64,000 nucleotides of DNA from Daucus carota subsp. sativus (Eukaryota; Streptophyta; Magnoliopsida; Apiales; Apiaceae). Shown here piece after piece: positions 48,247 to 59,500 of this stretch. The translations under genes were made by a program, and so were the position numbers. Under the pieces are notes generated by a model that had not been told where the DNA came from, searched no databases, and worked only from the letters and a program-made list of their open reading frames with translations. Location: contig NC_030388.2 in assembly GCF_001625215.2 (NCBI RefSeq), positions 22,680,558-22,744,557 on the forward strand, in the 5' to 3' direction. Position 1 is the stretch's first letter. Each line of letters starts with the position of its first letter.

Positions 48247-48930
48247 CTAATGAGCCATGGCAACCGGAGCTGCATAATTGATAGACCTCTGGTTGGGCAT
48301 TGCAAGCATAAAAGTGTGATCCAAGAAATCATTCAACGCGACCACATGTTCCAGTACGAACCTAAGCTCATCAGCACACGAAAACGCCATGTTTCCAGCT
48401 CTCCTCACTGCATACACATAAAATGTTAAGCACCCTTTCCTGAATTTGAATCTTGCCATCTCACAACCGGTTAGACCCCGGATGATCTTTCGGTTTACTT
48501 CTCCCAGCGGTATTTCCTGTGGCCATATCCTGTCAACTGCATTCTTCAAATTCTCAGACTCGAACACAAAAATAAGTACCTTGGATTTTTTGGTGCCTAG
48601 GCCTAGTGTAAGAGTGTGCCATGCATGGTGTGCTAAGATAGTAAAATTTGTTGGTAAAAATGCAGAGGTGGACCGGAAACTTGTTGATGTTCTTGAATTC
48701 CCTGCTGGGCTTTTTTCGTCTAGGGAGAGGAGGTGCAGAAGCTGCAATGGCCGCGCTTGGCGGATAGTGAATGATTTTACAATAAATTGGCCTCCAAAAC
48801 GGAGGCCTTTAACATCAGAAGAGGGCTTGAATGAGAAATCTGAGGCATTGGTGGCAATCTTGGTGGTATGATCCTGATTTGGATGCTGATATTTTTGCTT
48901 CTTGGCCTTCTTTTTTTCTTTTTCTCCCAT
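48247..48930 (-). CDS. Plant-specific protein of unknown function, intronless
   Basis: A 227-residue protein. The N-terminus is very Lys-rich (MGEKEKKKAKKQKYQHP). A conserved-looking domain follows: DFSFKPSSDVKGLRFGGQFI, VKSFTIRQARPLQLLHLLSL, TAFLPTNF-type segment FLPTNFTILAHHAWHTLTLG, LGTKKSKVLIFVFESE, IWPQEIPLGEVNRKIIRGLT, FRKGCLTFYVYAVRRAG, and the end PVAMAH. From memory it resembles the Arabidopsis pair At5g40690/At2g41730, some of which are hypoxia-responsive; this is unverified. There is no signal peptide, membrane segment or catalytic motif that I know. The Lys-rich start could serve nuclear targeting. Confidence 0.85.
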   Translation of the reverse strand: MGEKEKKKAKKQKYQHPNQDHTTKIATNASDFSFKPSSDVKGLRFGGQFIVKSFTIRQARPLQLLHLLSLDEKSPAGNSRTSTSFRSTSAFLPTNFTILAHHAWHTLTLGLGTKKSKVLIFVFESENLKNAVDRIWPQEIPLGEVNRKIIRGLTGCEMARFKFRKGCLTFYVYAVRRAGNMAFSCADELRFVLEHVVALNDFLDHTFMLAMPNQRSINYAAPVAMAH

Positions 48931-50710
48931 GAATTTGGTATTTGTCTTGAGAAATAGTGTGAGTGGTTAGAGGTGCACTGGTTATATTTTTGTAGGGTGG
49001 GGTTGAATTATAGCCTTTTAGGGAGTATGATATGATAACAAACCAATTTTTGAGAGGTGGCTAGTGGGTTTCATGATGTTTGTGTTTATGTTTCCAGCTT
49101 TGGGCTTTAAATTTTAGGTGAAAGTTGAACCGTGAAACTAATCATACAATGACTAGAAATTGTTTTTTAAAACATTTATATAATTCATATGTTGTACAGT
49201 AGGTTGGAGGGTTGAAGTTATTACAAGTCCCTACATATTTATGACATATATCTCAAGATGTTGGCAGTTCATTCACTGCAATTTATGATTCTCTTCAAAA
49301 GTTTTGATTTCTAAAAACAAAAAGAGAAAAAAAAAACAATTTTTCTTATCTGCAAAACCGCATAATTATTAGTACATAGTAAATGTATAATGTAGTACAG
49401 TAGAACATTTTATAAGAGAACTCAGCTCTTGTCCTATCTTAAGCAAATGAAGTGTCTATCTACCATCTCAATCAAATGGAAATTAGGAATTTAAGAGGTT
49501 TTATGCATGATATATAAACAAGTCTTCCCAATAAAGTTGTTTCCTACCAAAGGAAACCCCACTGCCTTTAATCATTTCATGGAAAATTTTATACACTGTT
49601 GGGTAGACCAGGCTGTGATTGTCCCACAAATGGTCCCATATATATTCTTGCAGATTATATGTCCTTGGATATTTACATATATAATATCTTCTTATTGATC
49701 AAAATGAAAGACATCTCCTACCAAACTTAGGTAGGACACTAATTAGATTGTATCCATTTAACAATAATGTGTCTGATTAATGCCTCCTAATTCAAACCGG
49801 TAAGAGTTAAATGATATTGATTTGAATATGTATCTTTCAACATATTGTCAATTACAGGTTGCACATGAAGGTGGTAATATGATTTTAACATTCACTATAA
49901 ATCCAGAAGCCACGTATAGCTTCAAATGACTCGCTAACAATGTTTAGCAAAAACATTATCTCAAACCAAACTAACATTAGCTGCTTTATCTCAAACCAAA
50001 CTAACGTTACATCAAACTAGCATCAGAGTGCAGATTACCTACATTATTAATCAACATAAAGAAAGCAGTATTCGCCAAGATGTCAAAAACAGTGAATATC
50101 CTCCGATGACATTCCACAATGCTCGGGCAAAAACTTTATTAAATCTTATTTCAACCCGACATTGCCCATACATATTACAACTCTTTCAAGAACTTATTCA
50201 TGCTCAAAAATAACACAAGACAAAAGTCAACCCCCATGCATCATCACCAATTCACCATACACAGGTTACATATACAAATCGACAAACAAAAAAGAGGGAA
50301 GAAAAAAAAAAGAATAACAAAAGCAGAACATAGAACAAATTTGTAATAGACTGATGCTCCATGTTCCAGCGTTATCCAAGAAGCCCGACTATCTCAAGAA
50401 ACTGATGCTGTAGAAAACTACACCCTTCAACAATTTCCAAGTCCAACCATCTTGCAATATCTGATGAAAATAGGTCAACAACCTGACACCCAAACATGGG
50501 ATGGGGAACAAAAACAACCCCACATAATGTGTTTTAGCTACTTATTTGATGTAAATATGAACCCATTATCCCTGGTCCATAACAACTTATTATCTCCCCC
50601 AAAACAATTAAAAAAAAAAAATCTAACAGGTCCTCACTGGTAAAATTTATGTAAAACGAATTTTATGTATCCTAAAAAATTAATTTCCTCGCGGACAAAA
50701 TTTGTAAGAC
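48931..50710. other. Promoter of the 48.2-kb gene and spacer, then 3' UTR of the DUF506 gene
   Basis: AT-rich. No gene or element is supported. CCCAACGCG-type GC blocks are absent. Confidence 0.3.
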
Positions 50711-53462
50711 TCAGAGAGTCTTGTATGATATGAGCCTACGCCGGTCAAGCTTCAATATACGACTCTTGTCACTGTTTCTTGGCTTCAGTAATCGCTGCAC
50801 TTCCATTTCAGATTGAATTGAAGCTTGCAGTCTCTTTAAATGCCCATAACATTGCCTGTGATCAGACCTCGCAGTGGCCCTCAGTTTCTCAACTTTCTCT
50901 TCAATTGGACAATAATGCCTCTGATATGGAGACTGCCACTTCGCTTGCAAATAAGCAAGGGATCTCCATGGAGGGAAAGGCATCGAGTTCTGCTTGAGAG
51001 AAGACCTTGCAGCTTCAACCATGACTTGAAGGTATTGTTTCAATTTGCTCAAAGAGCCCACATAAACAACTGGAAGGGTATTCAATATCCTGTCATATGA
51101 GTCAACAGCTCTAGCTATTTCAAAGTGACTCCTAAAGTCTATATCAATGATCAGACGCTCAGAGCTTCGAGCATCATTGTGATTAACAACATCAATATAC
51201 TCATGGTCCCCTGGATAAAAAAGTTAATAGAGGAATATCAGTAGCAACAAAAAATGTAATTAACTCTACAACAGTACCCGAGCTTACAAAATTATAAATT
51301 ACTTAGTCAAACCCAAGAATAAACTCTACATATCCAACAAGTCACAATTAAACATGCAACATCATCTGAGTAAAATCATTTGTGCAACACCACCATATTG
51401 CTACCATTACCATATAAGATAGCATGCTTCCCTTTCATTTATTCATTCCTGAATTCATTATCTTATATTTTAACTTTCTTACATACTCTGCTAAAGCCTA
51501 GGAATCTAGCTTCTTACAAGTTTAAAGCAAAAAAATGGATTCAAGAACATACCCCCAGGAACCTTTCCACTACCCTGCCACTTAGATGAGCACACAGCAG
51601 CATCATAACCAGAAAGTCTCAGAAGCTTTACAAGGGAATATCTGATACAACTAGCATTACATGGACCTGGCTTGACAAGGTGTAGGTCTATCTCACTGAT
51701 AGATTGCATCAAAGAATCCACAACAGACAACAAGTCACGTTCATACTGATCCATTGACAGCTTATAACACTGTGGAACAAGAAATCAAGACTAGAAGTCA
51801 GAAACTTTAGAGATAATCTTCAGTACAAACTTTCCTCTTCTATTTAGAAGGATAGAGATAGAGGGAGAAATTCAAAGTGCAGCCATAAATATTTAGGTTG
51901 GCAATGACAACGTAACATATTTAATTAAAACCCCAAATACAACTTATTAGACTTATTCTATCTGATGTTCATTTTCAATTACCTTAACAATTTCATCACA
52001 ACATAACCACCACAAAATATTTTCAAAATGTTCATTGTTACCTTCTTCCATGTTAGATTACTTCCTTTTACACTTATATATGATTTCCACTCAATTCTAA
52101 TCATGAAGGAAGGTATAATCAATGACAAATCATATATCAAGAAATTATTCCATAGACAAGACAAAGCTCGAAAAAATTTCAATATAGATCTGGTTAGTGA
52201 TCACTCTACCCTGTCAGGGACTAAGTAGTCCAATAAACTTTATATGTAATTTAGAGAGAATAAGTACTATAATTTAGAAGTACATTTACATCTTCCCTGC
52301 ACCCTATGGCGTATAGATTAAGCCGCTCACTCATCATATAAAATAGCAACAACAAATCAATAAAAATCATCACTAGAAAATAAAAGACAGTCAATCAAAA
52401 GACTTCAAAACACATTAAAGAATTGTGTAGACCATAAAAACAACTTAACAGCTGCCTCTGAATGAATAACGACAGTGCACACACATTTCATATGTGCACT
52501 GGAAATTTAATAACTTAAACCAGTAAATTATTCTTCTAATGTTTCAAAAAATTAATAAGAATTTCAAAAATGTAGTTTATGTGCTTACTATGAACCTTCA
52601 ATATCTTAGTCCATTCTAAAAGAGGGAGTTCTTAATTACAATTTGTTGTCTTCATAAAATACCATCTCCTGTTACATTGATTACAAATGTCTCCGTACAT
52701 CAAATACAGACATCTCGTAACAACGGTAAGTCACCACTTTTGGCCAATTACAATCAATTTTTTCAAATGAACGATTTGAAGACCCTGAAACCTTGCTTCG
52801 TGCCTTTCTACGGAAAGAAAAAAGACAAGCTCAATCTATGCTCAAATCAGATTACGAAAAGCCTGTCTCGAATTATTAGCATCATAAAGCCTTACATTTA
52901 TGCATTACATAAAAGTGATAAATCCATATTATAAACACCTTAATACTCATCATCATAATAGAATTATTAGTATACCAATTAGGTAGTCTCTTAATTTATT
53001 ACAACACACATGACACAACACATACAAAATGCACATAAACTTACGTATATTAAATTAAACTTTTATTCAATTAAAGTCAATAAAATTAGGCATTCATTTA
53101 AATCGCATTACGAATTTACAACCAATCAACCACCTAATCCACATAGACACAACATGGCCAGTTCCGCAAAATCAACACACGCAAAATTCACAAAAAAATA
53201 AACACAAAATTCACCGAAACACGAAATACGAAACCGAAAAAACCTTGATGTTATCGGCCAGGCTGGGAAGATCGGAGAAGCCGGAATCACTATCACTACT
53301 ATTATGACACCGATGCGAATCACCGCTCCCGTTCTCCAAAAAATCACTAACCATCACCGCGAGATCATGCTCGCTCTCGTGACTATAACCTCCGTCACCG
53401 CCGGCCGCCATTCTGATAATCGATAATAATTCTCCCCGAGTCGCATAGACTCCACAATCCAT
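50711..53462 (-). CDS. DUF506 (PDDEXK-like) family protein, three exons
   Basis: Exons 53462-53244, 51769-51553 and 51210-50711 give 311 residues. DUF506 (PF04720) is a plant family predicted to have a nuclease-like fold; its role is largely unknown. Landmarks in order: LAVMVSDFLENG and SSDSDSGFSDLPSLADNIK in exon 1; CYKLSMDQYERDLLSVVDSL and CNASCIRYSLVKLLRLSGYD AAVC-type core in exon 2; GDHEYIDVV, LIIDIDFRSHFEIARAVDSY, LPVVYVGSLSKLKQYLQVM, KQNSMPFPPWRSLAYLQAKW and SPYQRHY in exon 3. The D-FRS-FEIAR segment is the strongest family mark. The start could be Met at 53462, 53411 (MAAGGDGG) or 53501; the first is preferred because the family N-terminus is variable and no in-frame stop helps. Confidence 0.9.
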
Positions 53463-54167
53463 ACTCACCGCCAAACACAGCCTTACAAAAACAATTATCA
53501 CAACCTAATTAACATAAAATCGATAACATATTAAAGTTTCGAAACGAAATGATTGATGAAATATTAAAATTTCATTTGTTTGGGCGCCGAGCCCTAGAAA
53601 ATATCGAATTGGACGAAAAAATGCCAATTATTAGATATTAAATATATACGATTGAATTATTGAGTTTCGGTGATTTGTGTGTATAGGTGTATGTATAGGT
53701 TTGGTGGTGGAAAAACCCAACGCGGAGAGGAAGGATGAAGGGGAGGGGGAAATGGTGGGAATATAAAGGGGAGGGGGGGATGGGGGAGTGAAAAGACGAA
53801 AAGGGGCTTAGGGAGTGTCGTAATGACCAAGGAAACGTGTTGAAATGTGACAGGGGGATGGGGACGAGAAAGTGGATAAAGCTGGAGATGAACCTGGACG
53901 CTGTGAACAAACCAGGGGCTGGGCTTGGGTTTGGGCTGGATTGGGTTATTTACGGCGGTGATTTTGTTGGTTTTATTGGCATCGTGGACGGCAACTGGTT
54001 TTTTACCGTTTCAAATTTATGGAGGAGTTCACTTTACTAATTATCTTATCTCCTTGATATATTTATATTATCATTTTCATTGGTAAAATTAGTTACAAAA
54101 TCAGGCGGTTTTCAATTTTTTCCAAAATAAAATAAGTTCAAATCAAGTGTTAGAACAAATACTAATT

Positions 54168-54347
54168 CGGTTTGGCTAGTGTGTGCCCATGGGCACATGC
54201 TAAGCGCGTAAATTTTTGTATTTGGGAGATTTTGATTGGTGTGGTTGGTGTATTTGCAGGGGGGTCCACCATTATCATGAGATAGGAGCCAATCAAAATG
54301 ATTTTCCGCGCTTAGCATGTGCCCATGGGCACACCATAGAAAAACCG
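54168..54347. mobile_element. Mutator-type MITE with palindromic ends, 180 bp
   Basis: A perfect 9-bp duplication ATACTAATT flanks it at 54159-54167 and 54348-54356. The inverted ends share GTGCCCATGGGCAC followed by ATGCTAAGCGCG on both sides, about 50 bp with few differences. GTGCCCATGGGCAC is itself a palindrome, so each end can form a hairpin. It lies about 0.7 kb upstream of the DUF506 gene and has no coding capacity. Confidence 0.85.
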
Positions 54348-55507
54348 ATACTAATTCATAAAATATATATGTGTCAATAGTCAAAAAAGATAAAGCTCAA
54401 AGTATTTTCAAAACACAATCTTCCGTGTATCATGCAAATGTTGGATTAAAAAAATAGTTTTATCAGGAGAATTTTAATCTATTAAATATATGTTTCATAT
54501 ATTTGGAAATTTGAATTTTTCATGTTTTTTCTTTCCAAAAATTAATTGTTTGGTCACAGTGGAATAAGCTTTTAAATTCACTTAAAAATTCTATACATTT
54601 CACTTTCCGAAAAATATATAGGATTAAAATAATTTTGGAGATAAACACAAATGTGGATATCCATTATCCGGTGGCGCAACTTTATCCTGGTCATGGATTA
54701 ATATAATAATATATGAAGAACGAGTTGGGGACCAAGCCAAAACATGACGGGGTACTTGTGAGTTGTGAGCTGTAACAGGAAAATTCATATGATCATATGT
54801 TATCCGTATTCGGCTTCCTAATATGATTGTGGATCTTTCATGTGAACATCCGCAACTGGTATCCTTTTTTAGTCACCTCTTTTTCATTTCTTTATTGCTC
54901 CATAATGCCATCTCTCTCGTAATTCTCTCTCCCATCTCTCTCGTAACACTCTCTCTCCTCCCCCAATGGTTTATTCGGATTTTCGTAAGATTCTTTTGAC
55001 AACTCAAAGTATAATGATTAATTATTTTAATCATAAAATAATATTTTATAAAAAAATTGAAATATAGGAATTGATTAAACTAACTAAAATGTAAATCATA
55101 AAACATTATTACAATGGTAGGCCACTTGCTTGGCCCATGGCACATTATCAAAGATACCAGTTGTACTTCCTCTCCAAAGAAATTATACTACTAGTTGTAC
55201 TATTATATTCAAGTACATGAGAATAAAGTTATTACAGTACTACTATAACTCACGAGGGCCTGATTTTGACTCTTGACTTGAGATGAATGGATGGTACTTG
55301 GTACTAGTATGGTAATATATCTTGGTCAACCAGAGCTGCTAACCTTGGATTTATCCTACATGTCCTGGTCAAGGTTCAAATGTGATGACTTTGCATTTTA
55401 TACATCAGTTCCATTACAATCACCGTCTTGTTCTTTCTCGACTCATAATTAATACACTGCCCTGCTCGTTAGTTTGCTTGGCTCAGTCGGCCAGATGAAC
55501 AATTCAG
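54348..55507. other. Spacer
   Basis: AT-rich sequence with a (CTCTC)-rich patch at about 54910-54960. No gene supported. Confidence 0.3.
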
Positions 55508-55740
55508 GGGTGACAATTTTGGTAACAGGTCGTGTTCGTGTCAACAATCGAGTCGATTTCGGGTCAAATTAAAATCATTTAAAATTGAATAAAACTTGAA
55601 ATTGAAGTTTTTAGAAATGAAATTCTAATTTCAGGTCATTTCGGATCAATCAGGTGATTTTCAGGTCACTTTCGGATTTTGTCTCAGTAAATCGGGTTAC
55701 GGGTTCGTGTCGGTTTTGAGTCGTGTCTGATATTGCCAGT
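55508..55740. repeat. GGTCGTGTCGGG-rich repetitive element
   Basis: Starts GGGTGACAATTTTGG and ends GATATTGCCAG, which are imperfect inverted copies. Between them GGTCGTGTTCGTGTC, TCGGGTCAAAT and GGGTTCGTGTCGG repeat with an AT-rich centre. The layout is like 35283-35860. Probably a non-autonomous transposon; class uncertain. Confidence 0.45.
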
Positions 55741-56598
55741 AAACCCTGTTTAAACACTCTATTTTATCTATTAGTCATTGCCTATAAGAAAAACAGGCTC
55801 AATCCCATTTTTCAGCAATATCAAGTTATTGAAGCTCACCCTTACCAACTGCACCCACAATCTTTATACAATAAACCAGCTTACGCACAATGCTATAAGC
55901 AAATTTTGAAATGAAATTGTGTGCAACATGTATGACAATATTAGTAGCCGACTGGATCAAGAAGTTAAAGGTGGATTTGCCTTGCAAGTATGTGAAACCT
56001 TCACCCACTAAAATCTTACTCTTCGGAGTGAAGCAAAAGTAAAGAATCCCCTCCCCCCTCCTTATTTTGTGCCCCAAACAAAATGAAGTTTACTTTCTGA
56101 TATCATAGTGTCGCAAGTGGAGAGCAGGAGGAGAAAATTACCAACAAAAAACAGCATCTTTCTTATTAATCAATTAAAGAGTCAAATCCACATAATCTTG
56201 GCTCCTAAATCATGTCAATACCTCCAAGCCTAACACTCTTATTCAATAGTTCTACATAAACTAGTAGAAGGGCCATCAGTCATTACACTTGCATCTCAAG
56301 AGCAAGAGAAGCTTTATGAATCAAATAAAAACTTGATCCAAATCAACTTATTGTATAACAAAATTGCTATGTCATTAGAAAATGCAAGAGATCAACATTG
56401 TTACATGGTCATCATTCAAGATAAAGAAAACATGACAGATGATAAAGGGTGCTCCACTGAAATTTGAGAGTACAAAGTCACCCAAATATTCTATGGGAAA
56501 CTGAATGTTCTATTAAATATTTAACAACATTACAGGACATAACGAATATATTCCCAAACCTATCCCAGTGTACTGTCCGTTGTTTCCTCGAGTCATAA

Positions 56599-59500
56599 TC
56601 AATGGTCTTCCATCTTTTTCAATCCTTTCATATCAGTTGTCTCCACCCTGTATTAAAAGCAAGGTCATAACTTATACTCGATGCCACAAATACACTTGCA
56701 AATTTAATTACTACAAGATATTCTAGGAAAGTATGTTCGCCAAGGCATGGTGCATCTGTCCTATGCTATTTTTAATCAAGCCTTAGATTACACACAGAGC
56801 TTAGAAACAATTTATGTTATCTCTGCCCAATTAAGTTGTGTATATTACAGGTCCACTGGATTTCCAAATTTAATGGGAAGTAAAAAAATCAATAATGTGC
56901 CTAAGCCTTTAAGGGATAGGATTATATCAGAAAACATTGACAAATTCCGATATCCGCATATAAACAAAGTTGTTAGACCATGTAGTGAAGTTCCACAAAA
57001 GGACTGAAGTGAACAGAGCCCATGCTTAAAAATCGAGCTTGACGAACTACGTTACTAAATAGAAAAGAAAATGTAATAACAAAATTATACAGTAGCATAA
57101 AGCAATTATCAAACTAGATTCAAAAGCACCAACACAACTTAATACATACCAAGTCTTCAAGCAAAATAACAATTGAATCCGCAGCAATGTAACAATGTAT
57201 TATGGATAATAAGTCTACCACACGGCAAATTAACATATTAAAACAAGAGAGTAAACTCATATTCGTCAAGCTTCAAATTTTCCTTATGTTTGTGATTTTT
57301 CATGAGCAACCCTCTCAGTGTTAGTAGGTTGGTGGGGGATATGTACGTACTTCCGCATCATCATTATCATCAAAAAATATCCAAAATTCAGCCTAATTTA
57401 CTTTTTTTAGCTTTAGCAACTGAAAAAATATTAATCAATTAATAAAGACTGTATACTACACTTGTGTATATAATATATAGAATAATAGAATGCATTACTT
57501 TAACCAAAAAGATACACCAACTCCTACATCATAGTTTCTGGATACACTATAAGTAGCAAGACAGCTGGGTTAGCAATTAGGCATCTAAGAGCAAGTCCAA
57601 CACTATGCTAAGAGGTTCCCTAAAAATATTATAAAATAATATGTCTTAGTGATTTAGCACAAGATTTAGTACATGAGCTCCAATAGTACTCCCTATATCC
57701 ATTCCCTATTATTATAATAATATTAAAAAAGAGGGAAAGAGGAAAAAAGAGAGAGGGAAATGATGTGGAGGAGAGAGGGAAATGAATATTTTAATGATAA
57801 AAATAGTTTAGAAGTGGCTAGCATATTCTAAAAATAGGGAAGGGGAGGCTTGTGCTAGTGATTTAGCACATCACTAGCATAGTGTTGGAATACAATTTTA
57901 TCCCATATTCTCTATTTTCGGATTTAAGACTTGATTTAGCACACCTATTGGACTTGCTCTAAGGAGATAGACCTCTAGTCAAAAGTCAACTAAGTGCAAA
58001 ATTAAAAGCTGAACAATGAGGGCTTATATGGTCCATCTGTGACTAAGAATGAAGTTGCAGCTATGTAGAATATCTGAAGTCTTTAGCCACAAAAGCTATC
58101 ACTGTGTCTTTTGGCAAGCAAACATCGTAAGTTAACTCTGTTTCACTTACCAATCGCATCCTTCGGCCACTGTCCAAGTGGTCAACTAGTCACCAACCAC
58201 ACAACCGTGCAGTTGACAAGTATAAAAGAAGCAAAATGAAATCAGGAACACACACACGCGCGCATATTCATCCAATTTCAGGTAAATTTGGTTTATAATT
58301 TGTGGAAAACGATTCAAAAGGATTAGAAGGAGTATCATCAACATAATAACTTGATAGCGTTGCTGTGCTATGGATACTCACTGTACACTCATGGATATCT
58401 AATACTATAGTCATATAGGCTTACTACTATGCAATATTTTACATAGAACACAAAAAGAAGTACACATACACGACAGGAGAAGTGATTTGAAAATATATGC
58501 ACTATCAGTTCCTAGCTAGCAGCATAACATATGCACTAATTTAGTTTGTAGTTACCATTTTAACACACAAATATATAAGTAGGCAGATTGTTTTGGTTGA
58601 GCAGAGCCTGGTAAGAAAACTAGACCAACTGCTTAGTTCTATATTCAATAGTTAACTACCACTTTGCTTGAATCACATGAAGGATTTCAGGTAATTCGGG
58701 TAAATTCACGAGGTTCATTAGAATTAATAACACTTGGTCCAGTCTTGTTGCAAGGAACTTAAAGTCCTCTCAGATATACTCAAAAGGTACTAAAAGCTCA
58801 GTCACAACACAGTATTGTCACTTGGTCAAATAAAATTATTTGTTGCATTTGATTCTCCCCTAAAAAACTAAACAGATTTAAGAATATGATTGATCAAACA
58901 CAAAGAGAGCGTAAAAGTACTAAAGAAATTTAAGTAATCAATTTCAACTGATAAATATTTTTATAGAGCTTATCATATTTGATCACATCTAAACTATTAG
59001 GTAAAAAAAAAAACTATCTGACCAAAAATGGCTCAAAAATATTGTGTATGTAGAGGATTCAGTAAAGTCTCCTATAAACATGGGTCCTGCTCCCCAGCAT
59101 CAGCATGTGTATGCTGGGGAGCGCTTATCTGCCATACAAATTTCAGACCGTTGGATGAGATACCAACAGCCAGGATTATAACAAAATTTCACCTCATCCA
59201 GCGCTTTTTAACCGCTAGACACCTAAATCAGACAATTTGGGGAGCTGTTTTTTTCACTAAACCAGACAATTTTCTGGAAAATATTATGAAACTGCCATTA
59301 GTATGTTCAGCGCAAAAAAGCACTTAACGTCCAAAATTTGAAAAAAGAAAATACTCGGATGTCCAGTACTTTTTAATCACGGAGCATATTGAACATATTA
59401 AAAACATTAACACATCCAGTGGAAAATAACCGCTTGATGCTAGGTGTTCAGCAGTAAATTGTGCTGGACGTAGCTTAAAAATCTTATAATCCTGGAATGT

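Noticed and set aside
53638-53910. 90-residue Ser/Pro/His-rich minus-strand frame upstream of the DUF506 gene
   Set aside because: Low-complexity translation of a GGGGA-rich promoter stretch.
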